Assembly: GCA_014653605.1 (NCBI GenBank)
Contig: JACWEG010000007.1
Location: 1 to 40,657, forward strand
From: Pelagibacterales bacterium SAG-MED37
Lineage (GTDB): Bacteria > Pseudomonadota > Alphaproteobacteria > Pelagibacterales > Pelagibacteraceae
Direction of reading: 5' to 3'
Length of the DNA stretch: 40,657 nt
Part shown: piece after piece, positions 7,904 through 15,435 of the stretch
Layout: each line of letters starts with the position of its first letter
Numbering within the stretch: position 1 is the first letter of the stretch
Notes under the pieces: model-generated
What the model was told of the DNA's origin: nothing
Databases searched by the model: none
The model's input: only the letters and a program-made list of their open reading frames with translations
Translations under genes and position numbers: made by a program

Positions 7904-8752
7904 ATGAAGTTATGTAGAATAGGTGAAATTGGAAAAGAAAAACCAGCCATTATAGATAAGAATAATAATTATCGAGATTTATCATCATTAATTACTGATT
8001 TTAATCCTGAAACATTAAACTTTGATACGATTAATAAAATAAACAAAACTGATATTTCAAGTTTACCTAAACTAGAATCTAATACAAGAATCGGAGCCTG
8101 TGTTTCAAATCCATCAAAGTTTATTGGAATAGGATTAAATTTTAAAGATCATGCAGAAGAACAAAATTTACCAATACCAAAAGAACCAATTATATTTTCT
8201 AAATTTACTAGTTGTATAACTGGACCCAATGATCCAATTATAGTTCCAAAAGGTTCCAATCATACAGATTGGGAAGTGGAGTTAGGTTTTGTAATTGGGA
8301 AAAAAGCAATTAATGTTAGTGTAGAATCTGCATTAGACCATGTGTTAGGATTTTTTTTGGTGAATGATGTTAGTGAGAGAGACTTTCAAAAAAATAAAGG
8401 TTTAACCTGGGATAAAGGAAAAGGTTTTGATACTTTTGGCCCTATAGGCCCTTATATAGTTACAAAGGATGAACTACCAAACTTTCAAAAACTTAATATG
8501 TTTTTAGATGTTGATGGCAAAAGAATGCAAACAGGAAATACAGAACAAATGATATTTGATATTAAAACTTTAGTTTCTTATATGAGTTCCTGTATGAGTT
8601 TGCATCCTGGAGATATTTGCTGTACTGGAACTCCACCAGGAGTCGGAGAAAACATGTCACCCCCACATTTTTTGAAGGGTGGAGAAGAAGTTGTTTTAGG
8701 TGTTGATAATCTTGGAACACAACAACATAAAGTTTTCCCATATAAAGAATAA
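7904..8752 (+). CDS. FAH-family hydrolase, likely 2,4-diketo-3-deoxy-sugar-acid hydrolase
   Basis: This 282-aa fumarylacetoacetate hydrolase-family enzyme has an N-terminal domain (about 1-65) and the FAH catalytic fold. Metal-binding acids are in place: Glu124 and Glu126 (DWEVELGFVIG) and Asp155 (VNDVSERD). Other landmarks are IGLNFKDHAEE, CTGTPPGVG and the GDN-like GVDNLG near the end. In the diketo pathway for L-rhamnonate/L-fuconate an enzyme of this family cuts the 2,4-diketo-3-deoxy acid into pyruvate and L-lactate. Its place after the SDR (14-bp gap with strong RBS AAAGGAG) supports that role. Acylpyruvate hydrolase or ureidoglycolate lyase-like activities are alternatives. Confidence 0.9.
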   Translation: MKLCRIGEIGKEKPAIIDKNNNYRDLSSLITDFNPETLNFDTINKINKTDISSLPKLESNTRIGACVSNPSKFIGIGLNFKDHAEEQNLPIPKEPIIFSKFTSCITGPNDPIIVPKGSNHTDWEVELGFVIGKKAINVSVESALDHVLGFFLVNDVSERDFQKNKGLTWDKGKGFDTFGPIGPYIVTKDELPNFQKLNMFLDVDGKRMQTGNTEQMIFDIKTLVSYMSSCMSLHPGDICCTGTPPGVGENMSPPHFLKGGEEVVLGVDNLGTQQHKVFPYKE

Positions 8753-8772
8753 AATATTTTAAATTAAATTTA

Positions 8773-9480
8773 ATGTTTGAAATAATTATTGCCTTTGGAG
8801 CTGGTTTAGTAAGCTTTCTATCCCCATGTGTCTTACCATTAATACCAGGATATATATCTTATATTTCAGGAAGCTCTATAAATGAATTAATTGAAAAAAA
8901 AAATATTAATCTAATACCAATAATATTATTTACTGTTGGCTTTTCCATTGTCTTTATAATTTTTGGGGCAGCATCTACTTTCTTAGGTCAAATATTACTT
9001 CAAAACTCTAATGAGCTTCGAATAGCAGCTGGATTAGTAATAATTCTCTTTTCACTTCACATTATTGGGATCATAAACTTAAAATTTTTAAATTATGAAA
9101 AAAGAATTGAAACCAAAACAAATAAAAATTTTTATAGTCCAATTTTAATTGGTATGGCATTTGCTTTTGGATGGACACCTTGTATAGGTCCAATATTAGG
9201 ATCAATTTTAGTTTTAGCAGCCACTGAGGAAAACATAATAAAAGGAATTTTACTTTTATTCTTTTATTCCTTTGGTTTGGCAATACCATTTATTTTATCA
9301 GGTTATTTAATGCAGAAATTTTTGATATTTTCAAAAAATTTCAAAAGAAATATTAATTTAGTATCTAAAATTGGGGGAATAATTCTTTTAATTACTGGTA
9401 TTTTGATATTAACTAATCAACTGCAAGGTTTAGGATTTTATTTATTAAATATTTTTCCATTCTTACAAAACTTTGGATAA
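8773..9480 (+). CDS. ccdA: CcdA-type cytochrome c biogenesis / thiol reductant transporter
   Basis: This 235-aa protein has six predicted membrane helices and belongs to the CcdA/DsbD-beta family. It passes electrons from cytoplasmic thioredoxin to periplasmic thiols, for example during cytochrome c maturation. The two redox cysteines sit in the expected inverted repeats: SFLSPCVLPLIPGY (about Cys19) and GWTPCIGPILGS (about Cys137). The length equals that of free-standing CcdA, without thioredoxin or periplasmic domains. It lies 20 bp after the FAH gene and 6 bp before the flavoprotein gene. Confidence 0.92.
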   Translation: MFEIIIAFGAGLVSFLSPCVLPLIPGYISYISGSSINELIEKKNINLIPIILFTVGFSIVFIIFGAASTFLGQILLQNSNELRIAAGLVIILFSLHIIGIINLKFLNYEKRIETKTNKNFYSPILIGMAFAFGWTPCIGPILGSILVLAATEENIIKGILLLFFYSFGLAIPFILSGYLMQKFLIFSKNFKRNINLVSKIGGIILLITGILILTNQLQGLGFYLLNIFPFLQNFG

Positions 9481-9486
9481 TAAATT

Positions 9487-10071
9487 ATGAAGATTTATCA
9501 AATAGACTCTAGTGCAAGAAAAGAAGGTTCGACATCAAGAGCTTTAGCTAAAAAATTATTGAATAAGATAAAAAAACCAGAAGATGAAATTATCTATAGA
9601 GATTTAGATAATGAAATGGTTTTTGTTTCTGGTTTAACCGAGTCAGGTATGAAAATTGATAAAAAAGACCAAACAGAACATCATAAAAAAATGTTTGAGT
9701 TATCAGATACATTAGTTAAAGAGCTAAAAGAAAGTGATATTATAATAATATCAGCTCCAATTTACAATTATGGTCCTCCTGCTACTCTAAAAGCTTGGTC
9801 AGATTTAGCTGCACGAATAGGAGAAACCTTTAGATTTAAACCCAATGGTAGAAGAGAGGGTCTTCTTAAGAATAAAAAAGCATATTTAGTAATTACCTCA
9901 GGAGGAACAAAACTTAATAGTGAAGAAGATTTTTTAACACCATGGTTAAAATTTATTCTTAATTTTTTTGGAATTGATCAAGTAGAAATTATTAGTGCTG
10001 ATCAAATGGCTTTGGACTATGAAAAATCTATAAGAGAAGCTGAAGCTCAAATAGATAAGATAAAAGTTTAG
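9487..10071 (+). CDS. FMN-dependent NADH-azoreductase / NAD(P)H quinone oxidoreductase (AzoR-like)
   Basis: This 194-aa flavodoxin-like-fold protein resembles AzoR (AcpD): an N-terminal phosphate loop IDSSARKEGSTSRALAK (6-22) for FMN, a central SAPIYNYGPPATLKAWSDLAAR (FMN/substrate face) and SGGTKLNSEEDFLTPWLKFIL. Such enzymes reduce quinones or azo compounds by two electrons; the physiological role is usually quinone or electrophile detoxification. It ends by a 1-base overlap with the next gene, which starts with GTG. AzoR-family identity is good; the substrate is unknown. Confidence 0.88.
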   Translation: MKIYQIDSSARKEGSTSRALAKKLLNKIKKPEDEIIYRDLDNEMVFVSGLTESGMKIDKKDQTEHHKKMFELSDTLVKELKESDIIIISAPIYNYGPPATLKAWSDLAARIGETFRFKPNGRREGLLKNKKAYLVITSGGTKLNSEEDFLTPWLKFILNFFGIDQVEIISADQMALDYEKSIREAEAQIDKIKV

Positions 10072-10358
10072 TGAATAATTCAATAAAAACAGACGATGTA
10101 ATTTTTAATTTTTTTAAACAAATTTGTGATGAAAAAGATGATGTTAAATGTGTCGAACTTGGAAATAGTTGGATTAATGCTATGGAAACTAATTTGACTA
10201 ATATGGAAGCCAACTTAGATGAAAAAGATAAAGCTAAACATAAAAAAGATATTCAAAATAATCGTAATCACTTAAACAGTCTTAAAGGTAAAAACTCATC
10301 CGAATGGCGAGAATACGCCACTAAGTGTATGGTTGAAATAATAGATAATAAAGTATAA
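10071..10358 (+). CDS. Hypothetical small acidic/charged protein (95 aa)
   Basis: I do not recognise this 95-aa soluble protein. It begins with GTG (position 10071), whose G is also the last base of the azoreductase stop codon, suggesting translational coupling. It is rich in Asp, Glu, Lys and Asn, predicted mostly helical, and has three cysteines (FKQICDEKDDVKCVELG and ATKCMVE). It has no signal peptide or membrane segment. It is separated from thiV by the TPP riboswitch, so it belongs to the upstream operon. A role linked to the flavoprotein is conceivable, but only from its position. Confidence 0.7.
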   Translation: MNNSIKTDDVIFNFFKQICDEKDDVKCVELGNSWINAMETNLTNMEANLDEKDKAKHKKDIQNNRNHLNSLKGKNSSEWREYATKCMVEIIDNKV

Positions 10359-10367
10359 ACCAATATT

Positions 10368-10431
10368 AAAGGGGTGTCATAACAGACTGAGATTAAACCC
10401 TAAGAACCTGTCCGGTAATTCAGAAAGGGAG
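10368..10431 (+). ncRNA. TPP riboswitch (THI box) upstream of thiV
   Basis: Conserved TPP-aptamer blocks appear in order: GGGGTGTC (10371-10378), CTGAGATTAAACCC (10387-10400) and GAACCTGTCCGGTAATTC (10404-10421). The P3 arm is minimal (GTC/GAC closing a 6-nt loop), and CTG...CAG closes the P5 arm. The aptamer ends directly at the ribosome binding site AAAGGGAG, five bases before the thiV ATG. There is no room for a separate terminator, so control by hiding the ribosome site is most likely. It represses the downstream gene when thiamin diphosphate is plentiful. Confidence 0.93.
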
Positions 10432-10435
10432 AACA

Positions 10436-11878
10436 ATGGATAAATCATTTTTTATAAGTCAATCAACATCATTAACATTAGTAATTGTTATAAGTTTAAT
10501 ATTTGTTTTTTTAGGTCTTTATAATTCAAAAAAATACCGAGGATTGAATAACTATTTAATTGCTAATAGAAATATTGGATTATTTTCTTTAACAACAAGT
10601 CTAACTGCTTCAGCTTTAGGAGCATGGATTTTATTTGGCCCTGCATCTGCTTCAACATGGGGAGGAATGGGAGCTATAATAGGATATTCATTAGGTACAG
10701 CCTTTCCAATGTTTTTTTTAATATACCTTGGTAAAAAAATTAGAAAAGAATTCCCTAAAGGATCTTCACTAATTGAGTTTACAAGAAAAAAGTTTGGAAA
10801 AAGTCTATTTAAACTTATTTTGCTAATGACTATTTTTTATATGTTCATTTTTTTATGTGCTGAAGTTACTGCAGTGGCTGTCCTAATTAATTATATTTCA
10901 GGTACTGAACTTTGGATAACTGCTTTAATCGTATTATTGTCTACACTTGCTTATACTCTATATGGAGGTTTAAGAGCATCAATATTTACTGACAATATAC
11001 AAATGGTTGTTATTGGAGTTTTATTACTGATTTCAGTATCATACATTACATCTTTTACAGGATCTGAATTATCTTTTGATTTTATAAAAAAAAAAAATCC
11101 TCAACTTTTAAGCCCATCTTACTTACCTAGTTATACGGCTGGTTTAACCTTTTTTATTGCGGTAGCTGCTACAAACTTATTTCACCAAGGAAATTGGCAA
11201 AGAGTATATGCTGCAAAAAATTATGAAACTTTAAAAAAAAGTTTAATTATATCTTTCTTTATAATTATACCTGTAGTTTTTTATATGGGGTTTACAGGAA
11301 TGGTTGCTTTCTCCATAGATCCAACTACTAGACCAGATCTTGGTTTTTTTACATTGTTACTTAAAGAACAAACGGAATTACTTTCTATTGTTGTGATTAT
11401 ATTAGGTTTGGCATTAACTATCTCTACTGTAGATACTTTGGTAAATGCAATATCAAGTTTGATTGTTGTAGATGGTAAAGCAACATTTAATTTAGAAAAA
11501 AAAACAAATTACCTAAACGTTTCTAAATATATAATTTTGTTTTTATCTCTAATTTCTTTTATCGTTGCTTCCAAAGGATTTGATATTTTATATCTATTTT
11601 TATTAGCTGATTTATTCTGTTGTGCTTTTGTCTTAACGGTTTTCTACAGTTTCTATAATAAAAATATTAATGAAAAGACTGCCTATGTATCAATTATTAT
11701 TGGATTAATAGGAGGTTTTTTAATGTTTCCTGCTCCTGATTTTTCCAAAAGCTTATTAGTTGGAATCCTTTTACCAAAAGAATTATTCACACCTATTGTG
11801 TCACAGTCTTTGTTATTCTTATCTTTTGTAATTGCAACTTTTTTACCATTAATAGTTTTTAAAGTTAAAAAGTTTTAA
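10436..11878 (+). CDS. thiV: Sodium:solute symporter, putative thiamin-precursor (HMP) transporter ThiV
   Basis: This 480-aa member of the sodium:solute symporter (SSS) family has about 12-13 membrane helices; typical regions are SLTASALGAWILFGPASAS (about 54-72) and AATNLFHQGNWQRVYAAKN (about 243-261). In SAR11, thiV is the SSS-family gene behind a TPP riboswitch. It is proposed to import 4-amino-5-hydroxymethyl-2-methylpyrimidine, the pyrimidine half of thiamin, which these bacteria cannot make. The riboswitch directly abuts the start codon, so regulation by TPP is clear. The substrate assignment rests on that published SAR11 model and on context, not on residues I can read. Confidence 0.88.
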   Translation: MDKSFFISQSTSLTLVIVISLIFVFLGLYNSKKYRGLNNYLIANRNIGLFSLTTSLTASALGAWILFGPASASTWGGMGAIIGYSLGTAFPMFFLIYLGKKIRKEFPKGSSLIEFTRKKFGKSLFKLILLMTIFYMFIFLCAEVTAVAVLINYISGTELWITALIVLLSTLAYTLYGGLRASIFTDNIQMVVIGVLLLISVSYITSFTGSELSFDFIKKKNPQLLSPSYLPSYTAGLTFFIAVAATNLFHQGNWQRVYAAKNYETLKKSLIISFFIIIPVVFYMGFTGMVAFSIDPTTRPDLGFFTLLLKEQTELLSIVVIILGLALTISTVDTLVNAISSLIVVDGKATFNLEKKTNYLNVSKYIILFLSLISFIVASKGFDILYLFLLADLFCCAFVLTVFYSFYNKNINEKTAYVSIIIGLIGGFLMFPAPDFSKSLLVGILLPKELFTPIVSQSLLFLSFVIATFLPLIVFKVKKF

Positions 11879-11905
11879 TATTAGTCGATTGTATTAGGAG
11901 AATTA

Positions 11906-11944
11906 ATGTCTATATATCTGATTCAATGTCAGATAACCAAATAG
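11906..11944 (+). other. Possible 12-codon upstream ORF overlapping the ABC gene start
   Basis: The best Shine-Dalgarno in this gap, AGGAG at 11896-11900, stands 5 bases before an ATG at 11906. That ATG opens a 12-aa frame (MSIYLIQCQITK) ending at TAG 11942-11944. The real ABC-ATPase frame starts at ATG 11926, inside this frame, with no good RBS of its own. This could be a leader peptide whose termination feeds re-initiation, or a chance frame. The alternative is that ribosomes bind AGGAG and use 11926 at an unusually long spacing. Confidence 0.4.
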
Positions 11945-12861
11945 TAATTAATGATCTCTCAAAAGTATATGATAATGGTTTTGATGCACTTAAAAAAGTT
12001 AGTCTTAAAGTTAAACAAGGTGAAATTCTTGCGATGCTTGGACCAAATGGTGCAGGTAAGACAACTTTAATTAGTATAATTTGTGGGATTGTTACCCCCT
12101 CATCTGGCACTGTTTCAGTTGATGGATTTGATATAATTAAAAATTATCGTGAAACAAGATCTAGAATAGGAATGGTTCCCCAGGAATTAAATTTAGAGTC
12201 CTTTGAAACAGTTTTCGATACAGTGTCATATTCTAGAGGTTTATACGGCAAATCACCTAAACCAGAACATATAGAAAAGATTTTAAAAGACCTAAGCTTA
12301 TGGGATAAAAAAGATCAAAGATTAAGACAATTGTCTGGTGGAATGAAAAGAAGAGTTTTAATTGCCAAAGCCTTATCTCATGAACCAAAAATATTATTTT
12401 TAGATGAGCCTACAGCTGGAGTTGATGTTGAACTTAGAAGAGATATGTGGATGGTTGTTGATGATTTAAGAAAAACAGGAGTCACTATTATCTTAACTAC
12501 ACATTATATTGAAGAAGCTGAAGCTATTGCAGATCGTGTAGCTGTTATCAATCAAGGTGAAATTATCGTTGTCGAAGATAAAAAAGAATTAATTAAAAAG
12601 ATGGGCCATAAAAAATTAAATATTGAATTACAAAAAAAAATTACAGAAATTCCCAAAGAATTAATTAAATATAATCTTGAAATTGATGAAGAACATATGT
12701 CTTTAATCTATACTTATAATGTTGGAGCTGAAAAAACTGGTATTACTGATTTATTGCAGGATTTAAAAGATACAGGCTTAAAGTTAAGAGATTTAAAAAC
12801 TGAACAAAGTAATCTAGAGAAAATTTTTGTAAATTTAGTAAGGGAGAATAATGAAATTTAA
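11926..12861 (+). CDS. ABC-2 type exporter ATP-binding protein
   Basis: This 311-aa ABC ATPase has Walker A GPNGAGKT (39-46), Q-loop VPQE (84-87), signature LSGGMKRR (136-143), Walker B ILFLDEP (156-162) and the switch His in TTHYIEEAEA. The roughly 80-aa C-terminal extension is typical of DrrA/CcmA/NodI-like ATPases of ABC-2 exporters. It overlaps the permease gene by 11 bp. Upstream lies thiV with a 47-bp gap that holds a possible leader ORF. The exported substrate is unknown; drug, lipid or polysaccharide exporters of this type look alike. Confidence 0.92.
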   Translation: MSDNQIVINDLSKVYDNGFDALKKVSLKVKQGEILAMLGPNGAGKTTLISIICGIVTPSSGTVSVDGFDIIKNYRETRSRIGMVPQELNLESFETVFDTVSYSRGLYGKSPKPEHIEKILKDLSLWDKKDQRLRQLSGGMKRRVLIAKALSHEPKILFLDEPTAGVDVELRRDMWMVVDDLRKTGVTIILTTHYIEEAEAIADRVAVINQGEIIVVEDKKELIKKMGHKKLNIELQKKITEIPKELIKYNLEIDEEHMSLIYTYNVGAEKTGITDLLQDLKDTGLKLRDLKTEQSNLEKIFVNLVRENNEI

Positions 12862-13618
12862 TTATTATGGTTTTAAAGCTATATATGTTCATGAGATGAA
12901 CAGATTCTTAAGAACTGTAGGTCAATCTCTTCTCTCACCAGTAATATCCACATCATTATACTTTGTTGTTTTTGGTTCAGTGATTGGTGGTTATATTCAA
13001 AAAATTGATGGTGTAAGCTATGGTTCATATATCGTTCCAGGTTTATTGATGCTAACGTTACTTACTCAATCAATAAGTAATACTTCTTTTGGAATATTTT
13101 TTCCAAAATTTAATGGGACTATTAATGAGATTTTAGCAGCGCCCATTTCAACACTTGAAACTGTTTTGGCTTTTGTTGGAGCAGGGGCCACCAAAACTTT
13201 AATCGTCGGTGCTGTAATTTATGCCACTGCTTCATTTTTTGCTGAGGTAACTGTTGAATATCCAATGTTAATGATATTTTTGTTAATTTTAGTCTCTTTT
13301 ACTTTTGCATTATTTGGTTTTTTAATTGGTGTTGTTAGTAAAAACTTTGAGCAAATGTCAATCATTCCATCATTAGTTATTACACCTATGGTTTTTTTAG
13401 GGGGAAGCTTATACTCTTTAGATATGTTGCCACCTTTCTGGCAAACTGTTTCTTATTTTAATCCAGTAGTTTATCTAATTGATGGCTTAAGATTTTCATT
13501 TTATGGAATATCAGATTTTAATATTTGGATAAGTGTAGGATCCATGGTGTCATTTTTAGTGATATGCGTAATCGCAGTCTCAATATTATTGAAAAAAGGG
13601 TATAATATTAAATCTTAA
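12851..13618 (+). CDS. ABC-2 type exporter permease
   Basis: This 255-aa protein has six membrane helices of the ABC2_membrane fold, with an N-terminal cytoplasmic helix (KAIYVHEMNRFLRT). The family signature zone near the C-terminus is seen as VFLGGSLYSLDMLPPFWQTVSYFNPVVYLIDGLR (about 178-211). It starts inside the ATPase gene (11-bp overlap) with RBS AAGGGAG, so ATPase and permease form a two-gene exporter of unknown cargo. Its stop codon overlaps the stop of the converging GcvT-family gene in the sequence TTAA. Confidence 0.92.
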   Translation: MKFNYYGFKAIYVHEMNRFLRTVGQSLLSPVISTSLYFVVFGSVIGGYIQKIDGVSYGSYIVPGLLMLTLLTQSISNTSFGIFFPKFNGTINEILAAPISTLETVLAFVGAGATKTLIVGAVIYATASFFAEVTVEYPMLMIFLLILVSFTFALFGFLIGVVSKNFEQMSIIPSLVITPMVFLGGSLYSLDMLPPFWQTVSYFNPVVYLIDGLRFSFYGISDFNIWISVGSMVSFLVICVIAVSILLKKGYNIKS

Positions 13619-14751
13619 GAAGAAGCGATTTTTTTCTTTGGATCGTAAAAAGGCTTTTCAATTATTTTAGATTTAATTTCTCTATTACTAATAATCTTTA
13701 AAGTATTACCAATATCCGAATGATTAATTTCAACCATCGCCAGTGCAATATTCTTTTTTAGTCTAGGTGAGTAAACTGCAGAGGTCACTTTACCAATCTT
13801 TTTTCCATCTTTATATATAGGCCAAAAAGTTGTATTCGGACCCTTTAATGGCTCACAATCTAATTCTAAACCAACTTGTTTTCTTTTAATTCCTTCTTGT
13901 TTAATCTTTTTTAAAGCTTCTTTACCAATAAAGTTAATGTCACTATCTAAATTAACCAATCTACCTAAACCTAATTCAAAGGGGTTGGTTTCTATATCTG
14001 CATCAGCGTGATAAGAAAGCATTCCACCCTCAATTCTTCTAATAGAAGATGTATGCCCAGGCATTAATCCGTGCTCTTTTCCTGCTTCCATTATCTTTTC
14101 ATAAAGATCATTTCCCTTAGTGCCATCTCTCAGGAATATTTCATATCCAAATTCACTAGACCAACCAGTTCTTGAAACAACTAATGGAATTCCATCCAGC
14201 TTACACTCCTTAAACCAATAATATTTAAGATCTTTAATTTCTTCACCAAAAAGTTTAATCATTATTTCAGCTGAAGTAGGCCCTTGGAGTTGTAGTGGTG
14301 ATACATCAGGTTCATTAATTTTAACATTCAACCCTGAATTAACAGCTACTCCCTGCGCCCACAACAAAACATCACTGTCAGCAAGTGATAACCAAAAATG
14401 ATTTTCTCCTAATCTTAAAAGTACAGGGTCATTAATTATTCCCCCTTTGTCATTTACAATTAAAACATATTTGCATTGACCAATTGATAACTTGGAAAGG
14501 TCTCTTGGGGTAAGTAACTGAATGAATTTATATGCATCTGGTCCAGTAATTTCTACTTGACGTTCAACAGCGACATCACAAAGTATAGATTTTTCTATCA
14601 AATTCCAAAAATTTTGTTCAGGATTTCCAAAATCTCTTGGAATGTACATATGATTATACACAGAAAATCCTGTTGCTCCCCATTTTACGGTAGAGTCAAA
14701 ATATGGAGATTTTCTAATCTGAGTCCCAAAACCAAAGTTTTTATTTATCAT
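13615..14751 (-). CDS. GcvT/DmdA-family tetrahydrofolate-dependent C1-transfer protein
   Basis: This 378-aa protein of the aminomethyltransferase (GcvT) superfamily contains the GCV_T folate-binding domain and the C-terminal barrel. Landmarks include GFSVYNHMYIPR (about 28-39), ERQVEITGPDA, TPRDLSKLSIGQCKYV, NDKGGIINDPVLLRL, LQGPTSAEIM, SRTGWSSEFGYEIFL and RRIEGGMLSYHADAD. The YNHMYIPRDF and FWLSLADSD parts recall dimethylsulfoniopropionate demethylase DmdA. However, RTGWSSEFGYEI is closer to the generic GcvT form than to DmdA as I remember it. It is therefore either a divergent DmdA or a paralogue that removes a methyl group from another compound onto tetrahydrofolate. It stands alone, sharing stop-codon bases with the ABC permease. 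Confidence 0.82.
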   Translation of the reverse strand: MINKNFGFGTQIRKSPYFDSTVKWGATGFSVYNHMYIPRDFGNPEQNFWNLIEKSILCDVAVERQVEITGPDAYKFIQLLTPRDLSKLSIGQCKYVLIVNDKGGIINDPVLLRLGENHFWLSLADSDVLLWAQGVAVNSGLNVKINEPDVSPLQLQGPTSAEIMIKLFGEEIKDLKYYWFKECKLDGIPLVVSRTGWSSEFGYEIFLRDGTKGNDLYEKIMEAGKEHGLMPGHTSSIRRIEGGMLSYHADADIETNPFELGLGRLVNLDSDINFIGKEALKKIKQEGIKRKQVGLELDCEPLKGPNTTFWPIYKDGKKIGKVTSAVYSPRLKKNIALAMVEINHSDIGNTLKIISNREIKSKIIEKPFYDPKKKIASS

Positions 14752-14754
14752 CTA

Positions 14755-15435
14755 TTATTTGAAAATTTTTTTTAACTTTTTGTAATTGTCTACGTTATCT
14801 ACAGTATACCATTTTTTTGGCATAACATCAGAAACATATAGCTGTTTAATTTTAATTAATCTTTTCCAAAGAATATTAAAATCATCTGTTGACTTAATCT
14901 TATCATTTATTTTTTTTGGATTTAATACTTGAATGCCAGTACAATAAATATCTGATTTAACCTTTCTTGATAATCCTTGAATAATATTTTTTTTTCTAAA
15001 TATGTAGTCTCCTGCTAAACCTTTAATTGGCTTTGTAGGTATTATCATGCAAATAGGCTGACCTTTTTTATAATAGTCTTTCTCAATTTTTTTAAAATCG
15101 ATATTAGTAACATTATCACAAGTAAGAACGTACAATGGCGAGTTAAAAGATTTAAATATTGAATTAAAAATCCACCATGAGTTTCCTTTTTTATCTGTAT
15201 TAATGATAGATGATACTTTTTCTTCTATTAGATGCTTAGCGAGTATCGGGCCTTTATAACCTACCGAAATATGGATAAAATCTATATATTTTTTAAGTTT
15301 TTTTATTCCATTTGCAATTAATGATGTTTGTTTAAATTTTATTAATCCTTTAGGTATTTTTTTTGTTAAAGGTCTTAGTCGGGTTCCACGACCAGCAGCC
15401 ATAATAAAAGCATGATTAATTTTTTTAGAGTTCAT
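14755..15435 (-). CDS. Sugar-phosphate nucleotidyltransferase-like protein
   Basis: This 226-aa protein starts with a nucleotidyltransferase motif, AFIMAAGRGTRLRPLTKKIPKGLI (about residues 9-32): the GxGxRLxPLT...PK signature that binds NTP and sugar-phosphate. The metal-site Asp is seen in LTCDNVT. It is shorter than glucose-1-phosphate uridylyl/thymidylyltransferases (about 250-300 aa), which suits small NTP_transferase proteins of surface-polysaccharide loci. It overlaps the upstream epimerase-like gene by 11 bp and lies 3 bp from the GcvT-family start. It probably activates a sugar for cell-surface glycan synthesis; the nucleotide and sugar are unknown. Confidence 0.82.
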   Translation of the reverse strand: MNSKKINHAFIMAAGRGTRLRPLTKKIPKGLIKFKQTSLIANGIKKLKKYIDFIHISVGYKGPILAKHLIEEKVSSIINTDKKGNSWWIFNSIFKSFNSPLYVLTCDNVTNIDFKKIEKDYYKKGQPICMIIPTKPIKGLAGDYIFRKKNIIQGLSRKVKSDIYCTGIQVLNPKKINDKIKSTDDFNILWKRLIKIKQLYVSDVMPKKWYTVDNVDNYKKLKKIFK

